Source of the DNA: Variovorax paradoxus EPS
Lineage (GTDB): Bacteria; Pseudomonadota; Gammaproteobacteria; Burkholderiales; Burkholderiaceae_C
NCBI RefSeq assembly: GCF_000184745.1
Contig: NC_014931.1
Coordinates: 4,092,001 to 4,156,000, forward strand
DNA: 64,000 bases
Direction of reading: 5' to 3'
The notes under the pieces are model-generated. The model had not been told where the DNA came from and did no database searches. It saw only the letters and a program-made list of their open reading frames with translations. Both the position numbers and the translations under genes were made by a program. This document shows positions 1-8,790 of the stretch, in pieces (positions within the stretch are counted from its first letter, which is position 1; the number at the start of each line of letters is the position of its first letter).

Positions 1-257
1 TTTGCCGCCAGGGTGTAGATCTGATTCCTGCAAACCTTGCCGACGCATGGCACCTCACCCCGAACCAGCGCGCGCAGTAACGCAAACAAGAGGTAGCAGG
101 CTATGCCAGTAATCACGAGCAATCCCACCGGCCCTACAAGTCCTTCGGTGCGCTCGCCGCTCTCATTCCAACGCGGCTTCCGAAGCAAGTTTTGCCCGAA
201 TCTATAGCAGGCAAATCCGAGCAGGAGCATCAGCGAGTAGTAAATGAAGGAGCGCAT
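1..257 (-). CDS. Small membrane protein, C-terminus outside the window (partial)
   Basis: An open frame begins at ATG 257 on the minus strand and runs off the left edge, giving 85 visible residues. The first stretch (about residues 4-16) and a second around residues 45-63 are hydrophobic and look like membrane spans, with a short charged loop between them. The predicted start has only a weak ribosome site. I recognise no family; the arrangement resembles small two-helix inner-membrane proteins of unknown role. Just upstream (274-293) lies a GC-rich inverted repeat, TGCTGCT/AGCAGCA, without a T tract. Confidence 0.5.
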   Translation of the reverse strand, partial: MRSFIYYSLMLLLGFACYRFGQNLLRKPRWNESGERTEGLVGPVGLLVITGIACYLLFALLRALVRGEVPCVGKVCRNQIYTLAA

Positions 258-380
258 ATCCAGCGATTCGTTGTGCTGCTGCGGAGCAGCAGCAAATGAG
301 GTGCGGGGATGCTATCCGATCAACGCCTGCGCATTACCCCGCTACGCGTTGTGCGATGGCGCCTCGCCTGCCGGAATCGG

Positions 381-1820
381 TCATGCGGCTACTACGGTAC
401 GTGCGGAGCTCCGAAGCAGACTCACCACGCTCCCGGCCAACGCGGCCAGCGCCGCGATCCCGAGCCCCCAATGCACCGCGTTCTGCGGCGACAGCAACGC
501 GAATGCCAGGCTCATCCCCAGGCTGCCGAGCGTCAGCCCCGTGAGTCGCGCCGTGCCTTGCGCGCCACCGGCCGCGCCGCTGCGTTCCTTGGGTGCCGAG
601 AGCAGCATGTTCTGGTTGTTGGGCGTCTGGAAGAAGCCGAAGCCCAGGCCGGCGAGGCTCGTGAATACCGCGATCGGCAAGGCCGGGTTGCCGTGCAGCG
701 GCCACAGCGCGCACAAGGCCAGGCCCAGTGCGAAACACGCACTCCCTGCCGCGCACAACCATGCGGTCGGAACGCGCTGGGCCAGGCGTGCCGACAGCGG
801 CGCGGCCAGCATCACCGCCAGGGGCCACGGGGTCATCAAGAGGCCGGCGGTCACCGCGCTCTGACCGAGTTCGTGCTGGATGTAGAACGGCAGCGCGACA
901 AGGGCCGCCATCTGGCCGGTGAAGCAGCACACGGACGCAATCACCGACACCCGAAAGGAATGCACGCGCAGCAGGTCGAGCGGAATCAACGGTGCCGCCT
1001 TGGGCATCTCGCGCCGCACCAGCAAGACCATGCAGACGGCCGACAGCGCGAGCATCGCGCCGCCTTGCAGCGGATGAGCCACGAGTCGATCGCATCCCAT
1101 GACGAAGGCAGCAAACAGGGCCGCATTGAGCGCGATGCTCCACACGTCGATCTGGCGCGCCGAGCGCTGCGGGCTCGGCAACGCCGCGCAGGCGACAAGC
1201 ACGACAAGGCCGATCGGCAGGTTCACCGCAAAGAGCCACGGCCAGCCTGCCACCGAGAGCAGCAAAGCGCCAAGGGTGGGCCCCGCTGCCGAAGCGGCCG
1301 CGACAGCGAGCGCATTCCAGGCGATGGAGCGCGCCAGCAATCGGCGCGGATAGGTGAAGCGCAGCAACGCAAGCCCCAGCGGCATCACGGCCGCGCTGCC
1401 CAGGCCCTGAAGGCACCGCGCGGCCACGAGCCACGGCAGCGAAGGGGCCAGTGCGCACAGCACCGATGCCGCAGTGAACAGCGCCACGCCACCGGCGAAC
1501 ACACGCCGATACCCGAACCGCTCCCCGATGGCAGAAGCCGGCAACAGGAACATCACCACGGCGAGCTGGTAGGCGGTGACGATCCAGACGGCATCGGCGG
1601 GTGCTGCCTGCAATTGCTGCGCGATGCTCGGCAGCGCGATGTTGGCGATGGCGCCGTCGAGCACCACGAGCACACCCGCGCCCAGGATCGCGGCGACGGC
1701 CGCGAGGCGCCGGGGCAGCGGCAGGCCATCGGCGTCGTGCGCCGCGTTCGCCTCGGGGGTCTGGGCGGCGCGGGCCGGGGTGGAAGAAGAAGCGTTCGGT
1801 TGAAGCGTGGATGACAACAT
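381..1820 (-). CDS. MFS drug exporter, DHA2 (EmrB/QacA-like) family
   Basis: A 479-residue integral membrane transporter that probably expels toxic organic compounds using the proton gradient. After a polar N-terminus of about 35 residues there are about 14 hydrophobic segments, the number expected of the DHA2 branch. The first helix contains the family signature VLDGAIANIALPSIA, and the next loop has the conserved GERFGYRR motif between TM2 and TM3. ATG 1820 was chosen because it leaves a normal N-terminus; longer in-frame extensions add low-complexity sequence. It is divergent from the LysR gene at 1962, and the 141-bp gap probably holds both promoters and the regulator's site. The substrate cannot be told from sequence. 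Confidence 0.85.
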   Translation of the reverse strand: MLSSTLQPNASSSTPARAAQTPEANAAHDADGLPLPRRLAAVAAILGAGVLVVLDGAIANIALPSIAQQLQAAPADAVWIVTAYQLAVVMFLLPASAIGERFGYRRVFAGGVALFTAASVLCALAPSLPWLVAARCLQGLGSAAVMPLGLALLRFTYPRRLLARSIAWNALAVAAASAAGPTLGALLLSVAGWPWLFAVNLPIGLVVLVACAALPSPQRSARQIDVWSIALNAALFAAFVMGCDRLVAHPLQGGAMLALSAVCMVLLVRREMPKAAPLIPLDLLRVHSFRVSVIASVCCFTGQMAALVALPFYIQHELGQSAVTAGLLMTPWPLAVMLAAPLSARLAQRVPTAWLCAAGSACFALGLALCALWPLHGNPALPIAVFTSLAGLGFGFFQTPNNQNMLLSAPKERSGAAGGAQGTARLTGLTLGSLGMSLAFALLSPQNAVHWGLGIAALAALAGSVVSLLRSSARTVVAA

Positions 1821-1961
1821 GATTGGCAACTGGAGGAGGCACGCTTTATCGCGTCGGGTCAGCTTAGGACCGCGCACACGGGTTGCCCAGCGCGTGGCGC
1901 GCAGCTTGTTCCTGCATGCGGCGCCTGTCGAAACCGGCGCAGCCGTGATAGCTTGCGGGCC

Positions 1962-2888
1962 ATGCCGACAGACACCGACCTGAACCTGCTGTTCGCGTTG
2001 AACGCGCTTCTTTCCGAAGTCAGCGTCGCGAAAGCCGCCGAGCGCCTGGGCCTGAGCGAGTCGGCCATGAGCCGCGCGCTCGCGCGGTTGCGGGAGTCGA
2101 CCGGCGACGAGCTCCTGGTGCGCGCGGGCCGCGCAATGGTGCTCACGCCGCATGCGCTGGCAATGTGCGATCGCGTGCGGGAGCTGGTGCAGGAATCACG
2201 CGCGGTGCTTCACCCCGCCGGCGCCGACTTCAACCCGCGCACGCTCCAGCACCTCTTCACCATTCGGGCCAATGACGGCTTCATCGAAGGCTTCGCGCAT
2301 CAGCTGGTGGCGCGCGCCGCGCACGAGGCGCCGGGCGTTCGCCTGCGCTTCGCGCCCAAGCCCAACAAGGACGTTCGCCCCCTGCGCGAAGGGTTGATCG
2401 ACCTGGACATCGGCGTGCTCGGCGAGTCCGGCCCCGAGGTGCGCGTGCAGGCGCTGTTCCGCGACCACTTCGTCGCCGTGGTGCGCGAAGGCCATCCCCT
2501 GCTCGCCGCGCCCGGAATCACTGTCGAGCGCTACGCGGCCTGCGACCACGTGGTCACGTCGCGCCAAGGCCGGACCGAGGGGCCGGTGGACGTCGCACTC
2601 GCGGCGATAGGCCTGGTGCGCAATGCCGCGGTCGTGGTGCCCAGCTTCAGCACCGCGTTGTCGATCGCGGCCGCGACAGACATGGTGGCGCTGATCCCGT
2701 CCTCGTACTTCGAACACCTGAGGGCGCGCGGCACGCTGCACTCGTTTTCGCTGCCGATGCCGACGGAGCAGATCACCGTCTCGCAGATGTGGCATCCGCG
2801 CCTGGACCGGGACCCTGCGCATCGGTGGCTGCGCGGCGTGGTGCTGGAGGTTTGCCGGCCGTTGAACGAGCCGGCGAAAGCGCCGTGA
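1962..2888 (+). CDS. LysR-family transcriptional regulator
   Basis: A 308-residue LysR-type regulator of normal length. The N-terminal winged helix-turn-helix (about residues 1-65) has the typical run VAKAAERLGLSESAMSRAL, followed by a periplasmic-binding-protein-like effector domain. The ATG at 1962 is preferred to an in-frame TTG three codons earlier. It is transcribed away from the MFS exporter ending at 1820, the usual arrangement in which a LysR protein controls its neighbour in response to a pump substrate. That regulatory link is inferred from gene order. The N-terminal DLNLLFALNALL pattern places it in the NodD/LinR-like subgroup. Confidence 0.88.
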   Translation: MPTDTDLNLLFALNALLSEVSVAKAAERLGLSESAMSRALARLRESTGDELLVRAGRAMVLTPHALAMCDRVRELVQESRAVLHPAGADFNPRTLQHLFTIRANDGFIEGFAHQLVARAAHEAPGVRLRFAPKPNKDVRPLREGLIDLDIGVLGESGPEVRVQALFRDHFVAVVREGHPLLAAPGITVERYAACDHVVTSRQGRTEGPVDVALAAIGLVRNAAVVVPSFSTALSIAAATDMVALIPSSYFEHLRARGTLHSFSLPMPTEQITVSQMWHPRLDRDPAHRWLRGVVLEVCRPLNEPAKAP

Positions 2889-3075
2889 TACTGCGTTCGC
2901 GCTTCGGCCTTGCAGGTCGGCTTCATGGCCCGGCCCCACGTGGCAGAAACCGAAGCTTCGTTGTCATTGCCGCGTCGAGCGGCGGCTTCTAGACTCGCCG
3001 CTCGATCCGCGCCCTGAACAGGTCAGGACGCCTATCCATTTTTTCCGCAACGCCTTGCACCAAGGAGTGAGCAGC

Positions 3076-3720
3076 ATGTCATCAAAGCTTCGATTGAGGA
3101 TCTCGATGTCACTGGACGGTTTTGTCGCCGGTCCGAACCAGAGTTTGAAAGAACCGCTCGGCACTGGCGGCGAGCAATTGCACAAGTGGGTGTTCGGCCT
3201 GGAGGCCTGGCGGCGCCCGCATGGCATGGAGGGCGGCGTGGTCAACGAGAGCACGCCGGTGATGGAGGAAGTGCTCGCCAATATCGGCGCGACGATCATG
3301 GGCCGCAACATGTTCGGCGGCGGGCGGGGGCCGTGGAACACGACCGATCCGTGGAACGGCTGGTGGGGCAGCAATCCACCCTTTCGCCACCCGGTGTTCG
3401 TGCTGACGCATCACGCGCGCGAGCCGTTGGTGATGGAGGGCGGCACGACCTTCACCTTCGTCACCGATGGGATCGAAAGCGCGCTGGACCAGGCCCGGCG
3501 TGCGGCGGCTGGAAAAGACGTGGCGCTCGCGGGCGGTGCCCATGTTGCGCGCCAGTATCTGAAGGCGGGCCTGGTCGACGAAGTGCAGCTTCACCTGGCG
3601 CCCACGCTGCTCGGTGATGGTGAACGCTTGTTCGAGGACGCCGATGCCCTGAAGGGCCTTGCGATGGTGAAGACGGTCGCGACGCCGGATGTCGTGCATC
3701 TGAAATTCGCGAGGAAATAG
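3076..3720 (+). CDS. Dihydrofolate reductase-like (RibD C-terminal domain) protein
   Basis: A 214-residue soluble protein of the RibD C-terminal/DHFR-like fold. Family marks are the N-terminal RISMSLDGFVAGPNQ (substrate and NADPH pocket), the central TIMGRNMFGGGRGPW segment, the nucleotide-binding VALAGGAHVARQYL and the C-terminal DEVQLHLAPTLLGDGERLF. Such stand-alone proteins are predicted NADPH-dependent reductases whose substrates are mostly unknown; it is neither the folate enzyme FolA nor full RibD, since the deaminase half is missing. AAGGAG at 3062-3067 fixes the ATG at 3076. Neighbouring genes give no pathway clue. Confidence 0.85.
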   Translation: MSSKLRLRISMSLDGFVAGPNQSLKEPLGTGGEQLHKWVFGLEAWRRPHGMEGGVVNESTPVMEEVLANIGATIMGRNMFGGGRGPWNTTDPWNGWWGSNPPFRHPVFVLTHHAREPLVMEGGTTFTFVTDGIESALDQARRAAAGKDVALAGGAHVARQYLKAGLVDEVQLHLAPTLLGDGERLFEDADALKGLAMVKTVATPDVVHLKFARK

Positions 3721-3881
3721 AAGGAGAAGCAGAAGGCATCGGTCATTCTGGAGACTGCGTATCGACGTGTCTGGAGAACGCGATCTGCATTGAGGCGGAG
3801 ATGGTGAAAGCGCTTCGGGTTATGGCTTGTGCGCCCCTCGTGCGGCGCGCAAAATCGCGCTCCCGACCTGGAGGATGGAAC

Positions 3882-4325
3882 ATGACGATTCCGTACTTTG
3901 TCCTGACGCGCGATCAGCGCGAAGTTCCTCTGAATGTGCTTGGCACGCACGTCACCGTCCTGGCTTCGAATGCGGCAACCCAAAGCTATGGGATCACTTT
4001 TCAACAGGGTAGCGAGGGAACCGGCCCGCCGCCGCACAGCCACGATTGGGACGAATCCTTCTACGTCCTCGACGGCGAGATCGACTTTCACTGCGACGGG
4101 CGCGTTCACGCGTGTCAGCCTGGAACGCTCGTGCATGTGCCGCGCGGAACGGTGCACGGGTTTCAGTACGGCAAAGGTGGCGGGCGGATGCTGGAGATCA
4201 CCGGGCAAGGCGCGTTGGCTGCTCAGATGTTTACCGCCGTTGACCACGAGATTCCAGCGGGGCCGCCTGATGTGCCGGCACTGCTGGCTGTTCTCGAGCG
4301 CCATGGGGTCACTGTGGCGGGCTGA
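3882..4325 (+). CDS. Cupin-domain protein
   Basis: A 147-residue single-domain cupin. The first metal-binding motif is visible as [19 protein letters not shown] (two His and one Glu), and the second as [14 protein letters not shown], so the barrel probably binds a divalent metal. Proteins of this size may be small dioxygenases, isomerases or binding proteins, and the sequence does not say which. GGAGGA at 3870-3875 supports ATG 3882 over an upstream in-frame ATG at 3801. It stands alone between the reductase and the diguanylate cyclase. Confidence 0.82.
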   Translation: MTIPYFVLTRDQREVPLNVLGTHVTVLASNAATQSYGITFQQGSEGTGPPPHSHDWDESFYVLDGEIDFHCDGRVHACQPGTLVHVPRGTVHGFQYGKGGGRMLEITGQGALAAQMFTAVDHEIPAGPPDVPALLAVLERHGVTVAG

Positions 4326-4507
4326 GCGGCGCGCTGGGTTCGAAGAAATACGGATTGCTCTACAGCGAAGGGCACCTCCTTCTGCTTGCGGCGCCGCCCG
4401 GGCGCGGCGAGTGTCCGGGCGTGGGCCGATTGCTTTCCAAGCTTGTACGATGCACTTCAACCCAGGGGCGTACGCTCCTGCGCGGCACCAGCAAGAAGGA
4501 ATCCACG

Positions 4508-5578
4508 TTGAACCAGAGTGCGAACCCTGTCCCCGATGAAGACACTGCCCCCGATGCGCCTACCGTGTTGGTCGGAGCCGGTGCCGCCAAGCCCTTCAAT
4601 GAAGAGCAACGTCTCGCGGCCCTGCACCGCTACCAGGTGCTCGACACCACTGCAGAGCAGGCATACGACGATGTGACGACGCTCGCGTCGGCCGTGTGCA
4701 AGACGCCGATCGCGCTCATCTCGCTCATCGACCAGGACCGCCAATGGTTCAAGTCGCGCGTCGGGCTGGGGGTCAGCGAGACGCCTCGCGAGCTCGCGTT
4801 TTGTGCCCACGCCATCCTGCAGCCGGACGAGGTGTTCGAGGTGCGCGATGCCCAACTGGATCCGCGTTTTGCCGGCAGCCCGCTGGTGACAGGCGAACCC
4901 GGCATCCGGTTCTATGCGGGTGCACCGTTGGTCACCGCGGACGGGCTCCCGATCGGCACCGTCTGCGTGATCGATCGCGAGCCGCGCGCCTTGGCGGCGT
5001 CAGAACGCAAGGCGCTGCAGTCGCTCGCCCGACAAGTCGTCGCGCAGCTCGAGTTGCGGCACGCCATGGCCGGCCTGGAGCTCGAGAGCATGACCGATCC
5101 GTTGACGTCGCTGTGGAACCGCCGCAGTCTGGACCGGCGACTGCACGCGGCCTGGAATCTCCATGTCCGCGAGGCCGCACCGCTGAGCCTGCTGATGATC
5201 GACCTGGACCATTTCAAGCGCATCAACGACGCCCACGGTCATCCCACCGGCGATCGGGTGCTGGTGCAGGCCGCGGCCATCATCCGCGACCAGATCGGCC
5301 ACGACGGCCTCGCCGCCCGCTTTGGCGGGGAAGAGTTTTGCGTCGTGCTGCCAGGCATGGATGCCGGGACCGCACAGCAACGCGCCGAGCAGTTGCGGCG
5401 CGCGCTCGAGGACGCGTCCTGGCCCGATGTCAAAGTCACTGCCAGCATCGGTGTCGCGACCGCCACGGCTGACGAAGATGGTTCACCCAACGTGATGCTC
5501 ACGCGCGCGGACCGCGCGCTGTATGTCGCCAAGCGGGACGGCCGCAACCGCGTGCGCCACTTCGAGGGTTGGTCCTGA
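4508..5578 (+). CDS. GAF-GGDEF diguanylate cyclase
   Basis: A cytoplasmic signalling enzyme of 356 residues that should make cyclic di-GMP from two GTP. An N-terminal GAF sensor (about residues 35-190, with [21 protein letters not shown]) is followed by a GGDEF domain (about 200-355) with an intact GGEEF active site at 273-277, the metal/substrate region [18 protein letters not shown] and the [13 protein letters not shown] tail. The RxxD inhibitory site normally five residues before GGEEF is absent, so product inhibition at that site is unlikely. TTG 4508 is chosen because AAGAAGGA lies seven bases upstream and the family N-terminus follows directly. No membrane helices are seen. Confidence 0.88.
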   Translation: MNQSANPVPDEDTAPDAPTVLVGAGAAKPFNEEQRLAALHRYQVLDTTAEQAYDDVTTLASAVCKTPIALISLIDQDRQWFKSRVGLGVSETPRELAFCAHAILQPDEVFEVRDAQLDPRFAGSPLVTGEPGIRFYAGAPLVTADGLPIGTVCVIDREPRALAASERKALQSLARQVVAQLELRHAMAGLELESMTDPLTSLWNRRSLDRRLHAAWNLHVREAAPLSLLMIDLDHFKRINDAHGHPTGDRVLVQAAAIIRDQIGHDGLAARFGGEEFCVVLPGMDAGTAQQRAEQLRRALEDASWPDVKVTASIGVATATADEDGSPNVMLTRADRALYVAKRDGRNRVRHFEGWS

Positions 5579-5624
5579 TCGCGCCCCCTCACCTGCCCTG
5601 AGGCGGCGATGCCAAGCATTCCCC

Positions 5625-6407
5625 TCAGGACGTGTGGCGCTTGCGCATCCGCACTTCCACCTCACGCGTCGCGTTGCGCAGCAACTCGATGATCACCTGA
5701 GTCCGGCGCTGGTTCAGGCGCTGCGTGAGAGCCGCCACGCTCAGGGCACCGACCGCATGGCCCATCGAGTCGCGGAAGGCGACGCCCACGGCACGCACTC
5801 CGAGGCTCACGCGGTTCTGGATGACTGCCGCGCCGTCCGCGCGTGCTTGAGCGCATGCCGCGTCCAGATCCGACGCGGTGAGCTTCCCGAAAGCGGACAG
5901 ATTCGGCGTCACGCGCTGGATGATCTCCAGTCGCTCCTCTTCGCCGATCGCTGACAGGATCGCGAGCCCACCCGCACCCACGCCCAGCGGTCGCCGGCTG
6001 CCGACCTCCAGCACCAATGCGCGTATCGGGAACTCGCCTTCGCGCCGGTGCATGCACACCGCGTCGAAGCCGCTGCGCACCACCAGGTAGACCGTGTCGC
6101 CGGTCTCCTGCGCGAGCGAACCCATCGCGCCGTCGCACAGGTCGCGGATGTCGTGCATGGTCGAGCCGGCCACGCCGAGCTCGAAGGCGAGCGCACCGAG
6201 CCGGTATCGGCGGGTCTGTGCGTCGTGCACCGCAAGGTTCTCGGCAATCAGTTGCGCCAGCACGCGGTGTGCCGAGGGATGCGGCAACTGTGCCTTGGCC
6301 GCCAGTTCGGTCAGCGCCAGGCCCTTGCGGCCGGCAGTCGCCAACAGCTTGAGCAACGCGACACCCCGCTTGAGGGAGCCTGCATCGGAAGTTGTTTTCG
6401 TGTTCAT
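5625..6407 (-). CDS. IclR-family transcriptional regulator
   Basis: A 260-residue regulator of normal IclR length. The N-terminal winged HTH (about residues 8-70) contains LKLLATAGRKGLALTELAAKAQLPHPSAHRVL, given here only as the 13-44 region, and the C-terminal effector domain has the family run YLVVRSGFDAVCMHRREG and GVGAGGLAIL. It is divergent from the catabolic operon starting at 6557, and an 8-bp inverted repeat lies in the shared gap. IclR proteins often control aromatic degradation, so it is the likely regulator of that operon, with an aromatic intermediate as effector. Gene context supports this; binding is not shown. Confidence 0.9.
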   Translation of the reverse strand: MNTKTTSDAGSLKRGVALLKLLATAGRKGLALTELAAKAQLPHPSAHRVLAQLIAENLAVHDAQTRRYRLGALAFELGVAGSTMHDIRDLCDGAMGSLAQETGDTVYLVVRSGFDAVCMHRREGEFPIRALVLEVGSRRPLGVGAGGLAILSAIGEEERLEIIQRVTPNLSAFGKLTASDLDAACAQARADGAAVIQNRVSLGVRAVGVAFRDSMGHAVGALSVAALTQRLNQRRTQVIIELLRNATREVEVRMRKRHTS

Positions 6408-6427
6408 CTATCGGACAGATACCTGTT

Positions 6428-6451
6428 TTGTTTTCAGCTATTAGAAAACAA
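6428..6451. promoter_or_regulatory. Inverted repeat, candidate IclR operator
   Basis: Perfect 8-bp arms TTGTTTTC (6428-6435) and GAAAACAA (6444-6451) are separated by eight bases. The element is AT-rich in an otherwise GC-rich region and lies 21 bp upstream of the iclR-type start and 105 bp upstream of the substrate-binding-protein gene. Position and symmetry suit a dimeric IclR site acting on both divergent promoters. Confidence 0.5.
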
Positions 6452-6556
6452 TCCGGTCAGCAGCGCGCACAGCCATTCCGATAAACGGACATAAGGCGGA
6501 AGCGCTGCCAAGCCTCGACGAGATTCGGCCCGACCGACCCACCAGGAGACAACGAC

Positions 6557-7870
6557 ATGAAATTCCAGAACAGCTTTCGCTGGATCGCCGCCGCGCTCGG
6601 CGCGGCCTGCCTGCTCGGCGCCGCGGGCGCGATTGCGCAAGGCGGCAAGGTGCGCATCGCCGTCGTCACGCCATTGACCGGCCCCCTTTCGGTGGTGAAC
6701 GGTCCGGGCCAGAACGCCGCGCGCATGCTGGCCGACGCCATCAACAAGGGCGAGCTGCCGGCACCGTACAACACCGGCAAGGGGATGGGCGGCAAGGAAG
6801 TCGAACTGATCTTCCTCGACGAGAACGGCGGCAACGCGAAGCAGGTCGCGGAGTTCCGCGGGCTGGTGGAGCGGCAAGGCGCAGACGCGGTGATGGGCTT
6901 CGGGTCGGCCGCCACCTGCGTGGCGATCGCACCGGTGGCCGAGGAACTCAAGGTCCTCACGGTGATGTCCACCTGCGCAACGCCGCGCATCTTCGAGGAC
7001 GGCAAGTACGAATACGTCTTCCGCACGACGGGCTCCACCACGATGGACAGCGTTGCGCTCGCGCTGTACGCGCAGGCCCGCATGCCGGCCGCAAAGACGG
7101 TGGGCCATATCAACCCGAACTACGCGTTGGGGCAGGATGCATGGCGCGATTTCAGCGCCGCGCTCAAGTCGGTGAAGCCCGGCATCGAGGTGGTTGCCGA
7201 GCAATGGCCGACGCCGGGTTCGGGGCAGTACGCGGCGGAGATCTCGGCGCTCGCCACCAAGAGGCCCGACATCATTCACACGTCGATGGCCGGTGCCGAC
7301 CTGGAGGCGTTCTTCACCCAGATGCGCCCGCGCGGCCTGCATGAGCGCTCGAAGATCTATGCGCCGCTGCTCGAACTGTCCATGTACCGGATGGGCGCAC
7401 AGGTTCCAGACGGCGTGGTGTTCACCGCGCGCGGCACCAACGGGCTGTTCGCGCCCAAGTCGGCGCTCAACGACTGGTTCACGGCCAACTACCAGGGCCG
7501 CTACAAGGACGCGCCGGTCTACACCGCCTACCAGTACACCAATACGCTGCTCGCGCTCAAGGCCGCCTACGATAGCGCAGCCAAGGCTGGCGCCACCGGC
7601 ACGCCGGCCCTGATCAAGGCGCTCAAGGGCCGAAGCATCGAGACCCCGAGCGGCACCATCCGCCTCGCGTTGGGCAACGGCCACCAGGCCATCCAGGACA
7701 TGGCCGTCGGCGAGGCCTTCTACGACGTCGAGAAGAAGACGGTATCGGTGCGCAATGCCATGCGCTTTCCGGCCGAATGCGTGAACCCGCCCGAGGGGAT
7801 CAAGAGCGAGGCCTGGCTGGCGGGCGGAATGGCGGGGCGCAAGTGCGAAGGCACGGTCGCCGCCAAGTGA
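6557..7870 (+). CDS. ABC transporter substrate-binding protein, branched-chain amino acid/aromatic type
   Basis: A 437-residue periplasmic binding protein (type I fold, LivK/UrtA-like). A Sec signal peptide ends near residue 28 (LGAAGAIAQ), followed by the typical opening VRIAVVTPLTGPLSVVNG. A conserved FGSAATCVAIAPVAEEL segment frames the ligand cleft. It is the first gene of the operon, 23 bp before the permease. Homologous systems carry branched-chain amino acids, short amides, or in soil proteobacteria aromatic acids; here the downstream homogentisate-pathway genes favour an aromatic ligand. GGAGA upstream supports the ATG. Confidence 0.87.
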   Translation: MKFQNSFRWIAAALGAACLLGAAGAIAQGGKVRIAVVTPLTGPLSVVNGPGQNAARMLADAINKGELPAPYNTGKGMGGKEVELIFLDENGGNAKQVAEFRGLVERQGADAVMGFGSAATCVAIAPVAEELKVLTVMSTCATPRIFEDGKYEYVFRTTGSTTMDSVALALYAQARMPAAKTVGHINPNYALGQDAWRDFSAALKSVKPGIEVVAEQWPTPGSGQYAAEISALATKRPDIIHTSMAGADLEAFFTQMRPRGLHERSKIYAPLLELSMYRMGAQVPDGVVFTARGTNGLFAPKSALNDWFTANYQGRYKDAPVYTAYQYTNTLLALKAAYDSAAKAGATGTPALIKALKGRSIETPSGTIRLALGNGHQAIQDMAVGEAFYDVEKKTVSVRNAMRFPAECVNPPEGIKSEAWLAGGMAGRKCEGTVAAK

Positions 7871-7893
7871 TCCGGAACCTTGGCTGACCGACC

Positions 7894-8790
7894 ATGTCGA
7901 CACTGCTCACCATCCTCATCGACGGCCTGATCTACGGCGCCTGGCTCTTTCTCGTGGCCGCCGGGCTCACCCTGATCTTCGGCGTGATGAAGGTCCTGAA
8001 CATCGCGCACGGCAACCTCTATGCCATTGGCGCGTATGTCGCCGCCACGGCCATGGGCTACTGGTTCGCCGACCGACCGCCCTCCTTCGCCGCCTTTGCG
8101 ATCCAGCTCGGCACGGCCGTGGTCGCCGGCACCGCGCTTGGGCTGGCGCTGGACCGCGGCGTGCTGCGCCGCCTGCGGGGGCGCGACGAAGTGTCGCTGG
8201 CGCTCGCGACCTATGCGCTGCTGCTGGTGCTGGACGACGTGATCCAGTTCGTCTGGGGCACCTCCGCCTATCCGGCCAGCGCACCCTACGGCCTGCTGGG
8301 CAGTTCGGAGATCAACGGCCTGCGCTTCAACAACTACGAGTTCGTGCTGCTCGCCGCCGCGGCCGCGGTGGGGCTGCTGCTGTGGTGGCTGCTGCAGCGC
8401 ACGCACACCGGGCGCTGCCTCGCGGCCATCATCCGTGATCCCGAGATGTCGGCCGCCATGGGAATCAACGTCGAGCGGCTGTACCTGGCGACCTTCATGC
8501 TCGGGGCGGTGCTTGCCGCGCTCGGCGGCGCCCTGACCGCGCCGATGATCCAGGTGGCGCCGGGCCTCGGTGCCGAGGTCATCGTCGTGACCTTCGCGGT
8601 GATCGTGATCGGCGGCATGGGCAGCATCCCGGGCGCCGCCGTCGGTGCGCTGGTCGTCGGGCTGGCGCGCGCCGCAACCATCCATCTGTTCCCCTTTGCC
8701 GAAGTGTTCATCGTCTATGCGGTGATGGCACTCGTGCTCGCCGTCCGGCCCGAGGGCCTGTTCCCCCAAGCCGCGCTGAGAAAGATATGA
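7894..8790 (+). CDS. ABC transporter permease, LivH type
   Basis: A 298-residue inner-membrane permease with about eight hydrophobic segments. Family marks are the early GLTLIFGVMKVLNIAHGNLYAIGAYV and, near the C-terminus, VIVIGGMGSIPGAAVGALVVG, the cytoplasmic loop that couples to the ATPase (both quoted in part from longer conserved runs). It pairs with the LivM-type permease whose ATG overlaps its stop (ATGA at 8787-8790), so the two halves are probably translated together. Role: membrane half of the importer served by the binding protein at 6557. Confidence 0.88.
   Translation: MSTLLTILIDGLIYGAWLFLVAAGLTLIFGVMKVLNIAHGNLYAIGAYVAATAMGYWFADRPPSFAAFAIQLGTAVVAGTALGLALDRGVLRRLRGRDEVSLALATYALLLVLDDVIQFVWGTSAYPASAPYGLLGSSEINGLRFNNYEFVLLAAAAAVGLLLWWLLQRTHTGRCLAAIIRDPEMSAAMGINVERLYLATFMLGAVLAALGGALTAPMIQVAPGLGAEVIVVTFAVIVIGGMGSIPGAAVGALVVGLARAATIHLFPFAEVFIVYAVMALVLAVRPEGLFPQAALRKI

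Noticed and set aside
244..864. Plus-strand open frames over the MFS gene
   Set aside because: They are antisense to a gene with clear transporter motifs and contain low-complexity, domain-free sequence.
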